Below, one piece after another: positions 29,167 to 37,583 of a stretch of DNA of 64,000 nucleotides (position 1 is the stretch's first letter; every line of letters starts with the position of its first letter). The stretch is from assembly GCA_041389565.1 (NCBI GenBank), contig JAWKRP010000031.1, positions 38,821 through 102,820 of the forward strand. Reading direction: 5' to 3'. The position numbers and the translations under genes are program-made. Below the pieces are notes generated by a model. That model did not search any database and had not been told where the DNA came from. It saw only the letters and a program-made list of their open reading frames with translations. The DNA is from JACKEQ01 sp041389565 (GTDB taxonomy: Bacteria > Myxococcota_A > UBA796 > GCA-2862545).

Positions 29167-31007
29167 CAGTCCGACGACTTGCCGCCCGCGTACATCTGCT
29201 CGATGAGGTCGTGGTAGCGCTCCTGCACGACGCTCCGCTTCACCTTGAGCGACGCCGTGAGCAGGCCGCTGTCGACGGTCATCGGGTCGACCACGCGGAA
29301 GTACTTGATGGTCTCGTACCGCGCGAGGTCCTGGTTCACCTTGTCGACGTGCTCCTGGATCGCGGCGTTCACGGCGCCGGACTGCGGGTCGGCGGCGTTG
29401 CCCGTCTGCTTCGCCCACTCGGCGAGCTCCTCGGGGTCGAGCGCGATGAGCGCGGTCACGTAGTTCCGCGTGTCGGCGATGGTGACGGCCTCCTGGACGA
29501 ACGTGAGGTCCTTCAGCTTCGCCTCGAGCTTGGCCGGCGCGATGTACTTGCCGCCGGAGGTCTTCATCAGCTCCTTCTTGCGGCCCGTGATCTTCACGAA
29601 GCCGTCGTCGTCCATCGCGCCGAGGTCGCCCGTGCAGAACCACCCGTCGGCGTCGAACGCCTCGCCCGTGGCGTCGGGACGGTTGAGGTAGCCGCTCGTG
29701 ATGTTGCCGCCCTTCGCGAGGATCTCGCCGTCGTCGGCGATCTTGATCGTGACCCCCGGGAAGGCCCGCCCCACCGTGCCGATCCGGAAGTTGGTCGGCA
29801 TGTTCGTGGTGAGGCCCGGGCACGTCTCGGTGAGACCGTAGGCCTCGAGCAGGTTCGTGCCGATGGCCATGAAGAAGCTGTGGACCTCGACGTTGAGCGG
29901 CGCGGAGCCCGACAGCAGGATGTGCGCGGCGTCGAGACCGAGGCGCGCGCGGAGCTTGGACAGCACGATGCGGTCGGCCAGCGCGTAGTTCAGGCTCGTG
30001 AACAGCGGCAGGCTCTCGCCCTTCGAGCGGTACGGGATCGTGGCCTTGCCCGCGTTGATCGCCCAGTGGAAAAGGCGCTGGCGCATGGGGGGCGCTCCGG
30101 CGACCGCCGACTCGATGCGGGCCTTCATCTTCTCGTACACGCGCGGTGCCGCCGGGAAGAAGCCAGGCCGGGTGTCGCCGAGGTCGGCGACGATCGTGGG
30201 GACCGACGAGATGATGATGGGCGAGTCGAAGAACGGGCCTGCGAGCTCGATGAGGCGGCCGAACGAGTGGGCCAGCGGCAGGAACAGGAACAGCCCGCCC
30301 GCCTGGACCTCGGGCCCGAACAGCCCCACGGCGTCGACGCTCTCGAGCATCGACAGCATGTTGCCGTTCGTCTGGATCACGCCCTTCGGCGGACCGGTGG
30401 TGCCGGACGTGTAGGTGTAGGTGCATGTCTGGTCGCGCTGCATGGCCTCCAGCCGGCGCTTGCGGTCGGCTTCGGTCTCCGCGAGCTTCTCGGCGCCGCG
30501 CTTCTCGAGGTCGGCGAGGCTCTCCCAGTCGTCGCCATCACAGCCGGTGGTGTCCATCACGACGACGTGGCGCACCTTCACCTGATCCGGCGTGTACGTG
30601 GTGTCGAAGAAGGTGAAGCCCTTGCGCATCTCGCGCACCTTCTCGAGCTGCTCGCGGTTCTCGCAGATCGCGATCACGGCCTGGGTGTCGACGTGCAGGT
30701 AGCCGACCTCGGCCGGCAGGAGCGTGGCGTACACGGGGACGGTCTGCAGACCGACCGCGAGGGCCGCGAAGTCGCAGGTGATCCAGTCCTGGCTGGTATT
30801 GCCGAGGATCGCGATCGCGGCGTGCTCGTCGAGCCCTTCGATCGCGGTGAGCAGGCCGGCACCGATGCGGGCCATGCGGTCGCCGAAGTCCTTCCACGAC
30901 ACCTCGACCCAGGATTCCCCTCGCTTCACGCGCAGCGCCGGGCGACTGGGGCTCTTCGCCACCCGATCCAGGACCATCCCACCGACTGTCGTGTGTGCCA
31001 CCTGCAT
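29166..31007 (-). CDS. long-chain fatty-acid--CoA ligase (AMP-forming)
   Basis: A 613-residue ANL-superfamily enzyme. Visible motifs: phosphate loop TYTSGTTGPPKGV (about 198-210), LPLAHSFGR, YGLTETCP, GWFCTGDLG and the hinge GRKKELMKTSGGK, all typical of long-chain acyl-CoA synthetases of the FadD15/ACSL type. It activates fatty acids with ATP to acyl-AMP and then acyl-CoA. It is cytosolic or peripherally membrane-bound, with no signal peptide. The start at 31007 has a GGAGA close to the ATG. It is coupled to a small LDLa-like lipoprotein downstream and is divergent from an ATP-grasp gene (99 bp between starts). Confidence 0.93.
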   Translation of the reverse strand: MQVAHTTVGGMVLDRVAKSPSRPALRVKRGESWVEVSWKDFGDRMARIGAGLLTAIEGLDEHAAIAILGNTSQDWITCDFAALAVGLQTVPVYATLLPAEVGYLHVDTQAVIAICENREQLEKVREMRKGFTFFDTTYTPDQVKVRHVVVMDTTGCDGDDWESLADLEKRGAEKLAETEADRKRRLEAMQRDQTCTYTYTSGTTGPPKGVIQTNGNMLSMLESVDAVGLFGPEVQAGGLFLFLPLAHSFGRLIELAGPFFDSPIIISSVPTIVADLGDTRPGFFPAAPRVYEKMKARIESAVAGAPPMRQRLFHWAINAGKATIPYRSKGESLPLFTSLNYALADRIVLSKLRARLGLDAAHILLSGSAPLNVEVHSFFMAIGTNLLEAYGLTETCPGLTTNMPTNFRIGTVGRAFPGVTIKIADDGEILAKGGNITSGYLNRPDATGEAFDADGWFCTGDLGAMDDDGFVKITGRKKELMKTSGGKYIAPAKLEAKLKDLTFVQEAVTIADTRNYVTALIALDPEELAEWAKQTGNAADPQSGAVNAAIQEHVDKVNQDLARYETIKYFRVVDPMTVDSGLLTASLKVKRSVVQERYHDLIEQMYAGGKSSD

Positions 31008-31106
31008 TCTCCGCTTCCAGGGTCGGCACCGCTTTTATCACACCGAAGCCCTGTCGCACCCGACGGACCGAGGGTAGAGAGCGCCCGCTTCTCCGGAGTG
31101 GTTCTC

Positions 31107-32327
31107 ATGAACGTCATCTACGTCGCGCCCTACATGGGCCAATACATGATTCGCTGCATCCAGATCCTCGGCGAGATGGGCGTTCGCCTCGGGGTCATCA
31201 GCCACCAGCCGATCGAGCAGATCCCGCCGGCGCTGCGACGCCACATCGACGGGCACTTCCGCATCGACAACGCGCTCGATCCCGCGCAGCTCACGATCGC
31301 CTGTCGCGCGTTCGCGAAGGACTGGGGTCGCGTCGACCGCCTCATCGGGTACCTCGAGCAGATGCAGGTGCCGCTCGCCGACACCCGCGATCGCCTCGGC
31401 ATCGAAGGCATGAACGGCGAGGTCGCGCGCAACTTCCGCGACAAGAACCGTATGAAGGACGTGCTCCGCAAGGCGGGGATCCCGGTGGCGCGTCAGGCCC
31501 TCATCACGGGTCCCGGCGACGCCCTCGCCTTCGTCGAGATGGTCGGGTTCCCGGTCGTGCTCAAGCCCGTCGACGGCATGGGCAGCAAGGCCACCATGCG
31601 CGCCAACAACAACGAGGAGCTGTTCGCGGCCCTCAACCAGCTCATGCCGCGCCCCGACGCCCCCGCACAGTGCGAGGAGTTCGTCACGGGCGAAGAGCAC
31701 ACCTGCGAGACCGCCCTGGTCGACGGCAAGCCCGTGTGGCGCACGTCCACCTACTACCTGCCGGGCCCGCTCAAGGTGCTCGAGAACCCGTGGATGCAGT
31801 ACTGCGTGCTGCTGCCGAAGGAAGAGCAGGCGCACGTGAAGGCGTTCGCGCCCACGAACACCAAGGCCCTGCTCGCGCTGGGCATGAACACCGGCATGTC
31901 GCACATGGAGTGGTTCCTCCGCGCCGACGGCTCGCCCGTCGTGAGCGAGGTCGGTGCGCGTCCGCCGGGCGTGAACATCATGATGCTGAACTCCATGGTG
32001 AGCGGCGTGGATGCGTGGGGCCAGTGGCTCAACATCCAGGTGAACGGCAAGTGGGAGATGCCCCGCGAGCGCAAGTGCGCCGGCGGCTCCGCGTTCCTGC
32101 GCGGTCAGGGCTACGGCCGCCGCGTGGTCGGCGTGCACGGCATCGACGAGCTGAAGGCCCGCCTCGGCAACCAGCTGATCGACGCGAAGTGGCCGATGGT
32201 CGGGCAGCCCCGGTCGTCGGGCTACGAAGGCGAAGGCTGGGTCGTCGTGCGCGGCGACACCACGCAGGATGCCGTCGATGCGCTCCGCACGGTCGTCACC
32301 ACCGTCAAGGTCCAGCTCGGCGCCTGA
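31107..32327 (+). CDS. ATP-grasp superfamily enzyme
   Basis: A 406-residue protein with the ATP-grasp layout: an N-terminal Rossmann-like part (MNVIYVAPYM), then FRDKNRMKDVLRKAGIPVARQ, a FPVVLKPVDGMGSK loop and CEEFVTGEEHTCE, and a C-terminal metal site with EWFLRADGSPVVSEVGARPPG. The family joins a carboxylate to an amine or thiol through acyl-phosphate; the substrate cannot be read. The closest layouts are carboxylate-amine ligases and biotin-carboxylase-like enzymes in peptide or secondary-metabolite formation. GGAG lies 8 bases before the ATG. No biosynthetic neighbours were found, and the next gene is an unrelated lipoprotein. Confidence 0.85.
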   Translation: MNVIYVAPYMGQYMIRCIQILGEMGVRLGVISHQPIEQIPPALRRHIDGHFRIDNALDPAQLTIACRAFAKDWGRVDRLIGYLEQMQVPLADTRDRLGIEGMNGEVARNFRDKNRMKDVLRKAGIPVARQALITGPGDALAFVEMVGFPVVLKPVDGMGSKATMRANNNEELFAALNQLMPRPDAPAQCEEFVTGEEHTCETALVDGKPVWRTSTYYLPGPLKVLENPWMQYCVLLPKEEQAHVKAFAPTNTKALLALGMNTGMSHMEWFLRADGSPVVSEVGARPPGVNIMMLNSMVSGVDAWGQWLNIQVNGKWEMPRERKCAGGSAFLRGQGYGRRVVGVHGIDELKARLGNQLIDAKWPMVGQPRSSGYEGEGWVVVRGDTTQDAVDALRTVVTTVKVQLGA

Positions 32328-32445
32328 CTCACGGACCCTGGCCCGACGCCGCCGCATTGCGGATCGGGCGCGTATCGTGTACCTCGGAGTGTCCGGTTCG
32401 TCTCGCGGCGTCGCGGGGGCCCGGGCTCTCTGGAGGAGACCCCCA

Positions 32446-33228
32446 ATGCGCGCATCGCTGGCCGTCCTGGCCGCCCTCGCCCTCTCGGTCGCGGGCTGCA
32501 AGAAGAAGGTCGAAGACACCGACACCGACATCCCCACGCCGGTCGACACCGACACCGACCCGCCCGAAGACACCGACACCTCGTGCGGCGACACCGCGCC
32601 GGTGGTCGCGTCGGTGGAGCTCGCGAACGGGTCCACCGCGGCCGACGTGATCCTGAACTTCGTCGTCGTCACGTCCGATGAAGACGGCGATCTCCACGAG
32701 CTGTACTTCGACGTGTGGCGCGACAACGTGGTCGACGGCACGGTGAACACGAGCGGCCCGGCGCCGATCTCCGGCGGCCCCGCATCCGTCAGCATCGGGG
32801 GTCAGCCCGCGGAGCCTTGCGAGGTCACGCAGGCCATCCAGCTCACCGTCCAGGTCCCGGTCAACGGCACCTCGATCCCGTTCAACACGGAGATGGAGTT
32901 CGCCGTGCGGGTCCGCGATGCCGAGGAGAACCCGTCCAACATCCTCGTCGTCTCGGGCTACACGCCCACGTCCGACGGTGAGGACGGCGGCCCTGTCGAC
33001 ACCGATGCCGACACCGACACGGATGCCGACACCGACTCCGACACCGACACGGATGCCGACACCGACTCCGATACGGATGCCGACACCGACGCCGACACGG
33101 ATGCCGACACCGACGCCGACACGGATGCCGACACCGACACCGACACCGGCGCGTCCACCACGGGCGATACCGGCACCCCGCCGTCCACCACGGCCGACAC
33201 CGGGTCCACCGACACCGCCACGCCGTAG
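32446..33228 (+). CDS. lipoprotein with long Asp-Thr repeat tail
   Basis: A 260-residue lipoprotein (lipobox VAGC, Cys18; then Lys-rich and a first Asp-Thr stretch), a beta-rich core of about 130 residues (about 45-180), and a tail of DADTDTDADTDSDTD-type repeats (about 185-235) ending in a Ser/Thr/Gly/Pro segment. Such tails are common in myxobacterial secreted proteins and act as spacers or calcium-binding acidic regions; no sorting motif follows. The core has several Asp/Glu-rich turns (TSDEDGDLHEL) but no recognised domain. The RBS GGAGGAGA lies 6 bases upstream of the ATG. Confidence 0.78.
   Translation: MRASLAVLAALALSVAGCKKKVEDTDTDIPTPVDTDTDPPEDTDTSCGDTAPVVASVELANGSTAADVILNFVVVTSDEDGDLHELYFDVWRDNVVDGTVNTSGPAPISGGPASVSIGGQPAEPCEVTQAIQLTVQVPVNGTSIPFNTEMEFAVRVRDAEENPSNILVVSGYTPTSDGEDGGPVDTDADTDTDADTDSDTDTDADTDSDTDADTDADTDADTDADTDADTDTDTGASTTGDTGTPPSTTADTGSTDTATP
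32998..33150 (+). repeat. Asp-Thr/Ala coding microsatellite
   Basis: About 150 bp of imperfect 6- and 12-bp units (GACACC, GATGCC) encode alternating Asp with Thr, Ala or Ser. It sits in the tail of the lipoprotein above. Tandem codon repeats of this kind change length by slippage; the unit periodicity is visible by eye. Confidence 0.85.
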
Positions 33229-33232
33229 GCGG

Positions 33233-35302
33233 TCAGAGCGACTCGATCGCCGACTTGATGAACTTCCGGCTGACGAAGTTCGCGGAGTCCATGCGGCCCT
33301 CGAGGATGGGCCGCACCTCGTCCTGGGTGCCGGCCCGCACGGCCACGCGCCCCAGGGCCGTGGCGGTCGCGCTCACCTCGGCCGTGCCCCCGCTGTTGAA
33401 CAGGGGCACGAGCACCTTGTAGTCGCGGCCCACCTTCCCGTAGGTGATCGCGGCCTCGCGCTTCGAGAACACGCCGCTGTTCAGGTTCTCGACGACGAAT
33501 GCCTCCTGCGCCGCCTGGTCGCCCACGCCGCGCTCGTAGCGGTCGCAGATCACCTGCCACGCCTTCTCCTGCACGTCTCGGCTGGAGTCGTTCCGGGCCA
33601 CGCCGAGGAGCGTGGACGTGGCGCTCGCGTCGCTCGACAGCGCCTGCACGCCCTGGATGCGCTTCGCGGGGTCTGCGTCGCCGAGCATGCCGGTCGCGGC
33701 CCCCGACACCACGGGTTCCGGACCCGGCTCCACGGGCTCGGGATCGACCGGCTCGGGGTCGACCGGCTCGGGATCCACCGGGTCGACCACGGCATCGCTC
33801 GGCACCGGTCCCGGCTGGATCGGAGCGGGCGTCGGCCGGACCGGCGCGGGCCCCGGCTTCACCGTGGGGTTCGGCGCCGACGCCACCGGGACCGGAGCGG
33901 GCTCGGTCGGCGACGGAGCCGTCGGAGACGGGCTCTCCACGGGCACGGGCCGCGTCGCCACGGTGTCCGGGCCCCGAGGGCCTGCAGGGACGGCCCCTGA
34001 GTCGCCGGACATGAACATCGCCCAGAACCCGATCAGACCGATCACGGTGATGCCGAGGCCACCCACCACCGCCGCGAGCACGAACGCAGCGCCGCCCCCC
34101 ACCACGAGGGAGGTGCCCGACACCAGCGAGTCGGCGGGCACCCCATCGGAGGGCGGAGGCGGAACCGAGCGCAGGCTGGCCGGCTTCGCCTCCTTCTCGG
34201 GCCGGGCGGGCTTCGCCGGCTCGGGCGCGAGCTCCGGACCCTGGTGCAGCGTCTCGACCGAGATCGCGGCCGCACCCGGACCGGAAGCGTCCGACATCCC
34301 GCCCGCGTCACGGGGATCGGGGTCGGACAGGCTGATCCGCGAATCCCCCGCCCAGGTCCCCACGGTGGGTTCGGACGACGGAGAGCTGTCGACCGAGTGG
34401 GACTTCGACACGGACGACAGGAACGCGGCATCGAACGGACCGCTCGGCGCCACGGGCTCGGCCCCACCGGGATGCACGACGCGGCCCGTCCACACGGCGC
34501 GGAGCTCCTCGACCGTCTGGATGCGCTTCTCCTTGTCGGGCTCGAGCGCCCCCAGGATCGCTCGCTCCATGCGGTCGGGGAGCTCGGGACGCAGGTCGCG
34601 CGGGGGTGTGAAGCGCGCGGACGCGACGGCCGTGAAGATCTGCAGCAGGTTCTCGCCCCCAAAGGCCCGCCGACCGCACACCAGCTCGTACAGGATGGCC
34701 CCGAGCGCGAACACGTCGGTGCGGTGGTCGACGTTCTTGCTGTCGGACACCTGCTCCGGCGACATGTAGTGCGGCGTGCCCATCGTGGAGCCCGTGCGCG
34801 TCGCCGCCCGCCCTGTGTCGCCCTCGAGCAGCTTCGCGAGCCCGAAGTCGGTGACCTTCGGCACCAGCATGCTGCCCTCGAGCGACAGCATGATGTTCGC
34901 GGGCTTCAGGTCGCGGTGCACCAGGCCCTGGGCGTGCGCGTGGGCCACGCCGTCGAGGATGCCTTCGGCCAGGACCTCGGCCTGCTCGAACGTGAGCGGC
35001 TTCTGCTCGAGCAGCTCGTCGAGTGAGGGGCCCTCGATGAACTCCATCACGAGGCCCGGCGCGCCGTTCAGCATGATGATGTCGGTGACGGCCACGATGT
35101 TGCGGTGCCGGAGCTGGGCCTGCACGCGCCCTTCCTGCACGAGCCGCTCGCGGATGGCGCGGCTCGACATCGTCAGCACCTTCAGTGCGTGCAGCGTGCC
35201 GAGCTGGTTGTGGCGGCACAGGTACACCACGGCCATGCCGCCTTCACCCAGCACGGACTGCACGGTGTACCGATCGACGACCGTTCCGGTGGACAGATCC
35301 AT
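33233..35302 (-). CDS. transmembrane Ser/Thr kinase with C-terminal HEAT-like repeats
   Basis: A 689-residue protein. Residues 11-275: active-looking kinase with GEGGMAVV, Lys41, HRDLKPAN (129-136), DFG 152-154 and GTPHYMSPEQ. A Pro/Ser/Glu-rich linker follows, then a hydrophobic helix at about 395-430 (VVGGLGITVIGLIG), a Pro-rich extracytoplasmic segment with Pro-Glu-Pro-Val repeats (about 470-540), and about 150 residues of HEAT/ARM-like helices at the C-terminus. The outer part could sense an envelope signal and drive kinase activity inside. The last codons abut the convergent lipoprotein gene (4 bp). A 33-bp piece (33971-34003) related to the tandem repeat at 19764 lies in the juxtamembrane coding region. 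Confidence 0.85.
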   Translation of the reverse strand: MDLSTGTVVDRYTVQSVLGEGGMAVVYLCRHNQLGTLHALKVLTMSSRAIRERLVQEGRVQAQLRHRNIVAVTDIIMLNGAPGLVMEFIEGPSLDELLEQKPLTFEQAEVLAEGILDGVAHAHAQGLVHRDLKPANIMLSLEGSMLVPKVTDFGLAKLLEGDTGRAATRTGSTMGTPHYMSPEQVSDSKNVDHRTDVFALGAILYELVCGRRAFGGENLLQIFTAVASARFTPPRDLRPELPDRMERAILGALEPDKEKRIQTVEELRAVWTGRVVHPGGAEPVAPSGPFDAAFLSSVSKSHSVDSSPSSEPTVGTWAGDSRISLSDPDPRDAGGMSDASGPGAAAISVETLHQGPELAPEPAKPARPEKEAKPASLRSVPPPPSDGVPADSLVSGTSLVVGGGAAFVLAAVVGGLGITVIGLIGFWAMFMSGDSGAVPAGPRGPDTVATRPVPVESPSPTAPSPTEPAPVPVASAPNPTVKPGPAPVRPTPAPIQPGPVPSDAVVDPVDPEPVDPEPVDPEPVEPGPEPVVSGAATGMLGDADPAKRIQGVQALSSDASATSTLLGVARNDSSRDVQEKAWQVICDRYERGVGDQAAQEAFVVENLNSGVFSKREAAITYGKVGRDYKVLVPLFNSGGTAEVSATATALGRVAVRAGTQDEVRPILEGRMDSANFVSRKFIKSAIESL
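33971..34003 (+). repeat. single diverged copy of the 30-bp repeat inside a kinase gene
   Basis: The plus strand from 33971 matches the 19764 unit at 29 of 33 positions by direct alignment. It codes (minus strand) part of the segment just outside the membrane helix, in frame. It is a short dispersed repeat that has entered or arisen within a coding region. Confidence 0.7.
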
Positions 35303-35357
35303 CAGGCCTGCGCGCTCCTGTGGGGTGGGACACCGTACGGGAGCCTGAGCGTCCCCA

Positions 35358-35900
35358 TCACGGTGCCGAGATCGCCACGGACAGCTCGTACTCGTTGCAC
35401 GACGTGTCGCCCGGGTAGTTCACCCGCACGATGTGGGTGCCCGACACGGTGGACGTGAACGTGATGTGCTCGTCGTCGGTGAGGCTCACCGCGGAACCCC
35501 CGCTCACCTGCGCCGGACCGGGCCGGTAGACCGTGAGGTCGATGTTGCCGAGCGCGTGCGTGAAGGTGGCGTCGACGTTCACGATGTCGCCCACGGCGGG
35601 CACCACGAACGTCCAGTAGTCGGCCGAGCTGTCGGACGTGACGGATGCCGTGACCGACGCACCCGGCATCGCGGTGGCGACCCCGAAGTCGTCGTTCGGC
35701 TCGGAGGCGTCTTCGACACAGCCGTTCGTGTCGGTGTCGGCATCGGCGTCGGTGTCGGTATCCGTGTCGGTGTCCGTGTCGGTATCCGTGTCGGTGTCGG
35801 TGTCGATGTCGGTATCGGCTTCCTGGATCGGCACGGAATTCCCGGTACGACGCTTACAACCGCAGAGCACCAACGGCACCACCAGGATCCAGATCCGCAT
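35358..35900 (-). CDS. lipoprotein with Asp-Thr linker and PPC-like domain
   Basis: A 180-residue protein with a lipobox (VLCGC, Cys15), an Asp-Thr run of about 30 residues, and a C-terminal domain of about 110 residues with EPNDDFGVATAMP, DYWTFVVPAVGD and a final THIVRVNYPG strand. This matches the bacterial pre-peptidase C-terminal (PPC) type, a beta-sandwich attached to secreted proteins. It is probably anchored at the surface. The GGAGG spacing before the ATG is 4. It is divergent from the amylase gene with 34 bp between starts. Confidence 0.82.
   Translation of the reverse strand: MRIWILVVPLVLCGCKRRTGNSVPIQEADTDIDTDTDTDTDTDTDTDTDTDADADTDTNGCVEDASEPNDDFGVATAMPGASVTASVTSDSSADYWTFVVPAVGDIVNVDATFTHALGNIDLTVYRPGPAQVSGGSAVSLTDDEHITFTSTVSGTHIVRVNYPGDTSCNEYELSVAISAP
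35727..35819 (-). repeat. Asp-Thr coding microsatellite in the PPC lipoprotein
   Basis: About 90 bp of six-base units (GACACC on the minus strand) encode repeated Asp-Thr with a few Ile and Ala. It is the second such run in 3 kb, on the opposite strand to the first. Confidence 0.8.
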
Positions 35901-35921
35901 CTCGCCTCCAACGCGGGCCAT

Positions 35922-35927
35922 TATACG
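35922..35927 (+). promoter_or_regulatory. -10-like TATACG 7 bases before the amylase GTG
   Basis: TATACG is followed by 7 bases and the GTG at 35935, with no Shine-Dalgarno. As at 2970, this fits a leaderless or near-leaderless mRNA. No -35 is recognisable. Confidence 0.35.
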
Positions 35928-35934
35928 TGCCGAA

Positions 35935-37581
35935 GTGTCGATCCTCCTGCTACTCGCCTGCCGGGCCCCGACTCCAGCCCCTCCCCCGCCGCCTCCGGGA
36001 GACGCGCTGTACTTCGCCCTGGTCGACCGATTCGCGGACGGCACTCCCGATGCCGGCGCGTCCGTCGATCGCGCGGATCCCCAGGCCTGGCACGGCGGGG
36101 ATCTCGCGGGGCTGATCCAGAAGGTGCCGTGGCTGCGGGACCAGGGGTACGGCGCCGTGTGGATCTCCCCGGTGACCCGCGCCCGAACGGAGCCCATCGG
36201 CGAGTGGGGGGCCTACCACGGCTACTGGATGCTCGAGCCCGACACCGTCGAGCCGCGCTTCGGAACGATGGCGGAGCTGCGCGCGCTCTCCGACGCGCTG
36301 CACGAGCGCGACATGGCGCTGTACCTCGACATCGTCGTGAACCACGTCGGCTACGGGTCTCCGCTCGTCGAGCAGCACCCCGACTGGTTCCATTCGCACG
36401 GAGACATCCAGGACTGGCACGATCCCGAGCAGGTCGTCACCCACGACGTGCACGGCCTGCCCGACCTCGCGCAGGAGAACCCCGCAGTCGCGAAGTGGCT
36501 GACCGACGCCGGGCTCGTGTGGGTGCGCGAGGTCGAGCCCGACGGCTTCCGGGTCGACGCGCTGCGCCACGTGCCGCCCGGCTTCCTGAAGGCGTACGGC
36601 GACACCCTGCGCGCGGCCTCCACCCGCCCGTCGTTCCAGATCCTGGGCGAGGTGTTCGACGGGAATCCCGCCCGGCTCCGCGAGCGCGCCATCTCCGACG
36701 GGCTCGACAGCGTGTTCGACTTCCCGCTCATGTACGGGATCCAGCAGTCCGCCCTGTGCGCCGACACCGACCACCAGCGCCTCGCTGCCAACCTGTTCAC
36801 GGAGCGCCACCTCCCGGAACGCCCGGCCGGCACGCTCCAGCGCCTCGTCACGCTGCTCGACAACCACGACGTGCCGCGCATCGCGTCGGTGTGCCGCAGC
36901 CCGGGGCCCGCGGTCGCGTTCCTGTACGGCGTGCGCGGAACGCCGTCGGTCACCTGGGGCACCGAGGTGCCGCTCGTGGGCGAGCACGAGCCCGCGAACC
37001 GCGCCGACATGCCGTGGCAGTCGGAGATGGCGCTCGGCGCCACGCTGCGCGGCCTGAACGGGCTCCGGTCGCGCTGGCCGGCCCTGCGGTCCGCGAACCA
37101 GGCCATCGTGTCGCTCACCCCCGACACGATCGACGTGGCGCGATGGGTCGACGGCGAGACCGTACGGGTCGTGCACCACACCCGCGAGACGCCCCTCGAT
37201 CTCGACGTGTCCGAGGCCTGGCTCGTGCGCGACACCGCCCTCGAGCCCTGGGATGGCGGGCCGTTCGCGGGCACCCTGCTCGCCAGGCTCGTGCAGCCGG
37301 CGCCCTTCGACACGTCCCCCCGCGAGACCACCGTGGAGCTCGGCCCCGTGGAGCTGTCCGACGGCGAGTCGCTGTTCGTGGTCGGGTCGGCGCCCGAGGT
37401 CGGCACATGGAGCGCGGAGGGCGCGGTGCCCGCGACGAACGGGGTCGCGAGGTTCACGATGCCGGGCGGAGCCGCGAGCGCCGTGAAGATCGTGGTGAAG
37501 GGCCCGTCGGCCGAGCGCTGGAGCCAGGCGGCCGACGTCACCGTGCTGGCGGGCGGGCACGCGAACGTGGTGTGGGAGTAG
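35935..37581 (+). CDS. secreted alpha-amylase (GH13) lipoprotein with CBM20-like C-terminus
   Basis: A 548-residue protein. From the GTG the N-terminus is an unusually short leader ending in LLAC (Cys9), giving a lipoprotein anchor followed by a Pro-rich linker. The GH13 barrel has all four conserved regions: DIVVNH, DGFRVDALRH (nucleophile Asp208), GEVFDG (acid/base Glu239) and NHDVPR (Asp312). The last about 90 residues have VVGSAPEVGTW, the pattern of CBM20-like starch-binding domains. It would hydrolyse alpha-1,4-glucans outside the cell. A start further upstream cannot be excluded since the leader lacks a basic N-region. It lies 2 bp before a LigD-type polymerase gene, although the functions are unrelated. 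Confidence 0.9.
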   Translation: MSILLLLACRAPTPAPPPPPPGDALYFALVDRFADGTPDAGASVDRADPQAWHGGDLAGLIQKVPWLRDQGYGAVWISPVTRARTEPIGEWGAYHGYWMLEPDTVEPRFGTMAELRALSDALHERDMALYLDIVVNHVGYGSPLVEQHPDWFHSHGDIQDWHDPEQVVTHDVHGLPDLAQENPAVAKWLTDAGLVWVREVEPDGFRVDALRHVPPGFLKAYGDTLRAASTRPSFQILGEVFDGNPARLRERAISDGLDSVFDFPLMYGIQQSALCADTDHQRLAANLFTERHLPERPAGTLQRLVTLLDNHDVPRIASVCRSPGPAVAFLYGVRGTPSVTWGTEVPLVGEHEPANRADMPWQSEMALGATLRGLNGLRSRWPALRSANQAIVSLTPDTIDVARWVDGETVRVVHHTRETPLDLDVSEAWLVRDTALEPWDGGPFAGTLLARLVQPAPFDTSPRETTVELGPVELSDGESLFVVGSAPEVGTWSAEGAVPATNGVARFTMPGGAASAVKIVVKGPSAERWSQAADVTVLAGGHANVVWE

Positions 37582-37583
37582 GC

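Noticed and set aside
28873..30426. 517-residue frame that includes the LDLa lipoprotein
   Set aside because: Only its last 97 residues have a start with lipobox and Cys pattern. The rest is out of frame with the acyl-CoA synthetase.
32998..33150. Asp-Thr microsatellite as a CRISPR-like array
   Set aside because: Units are 6-12 bp with no spacers, and the reading frame is open through the run.
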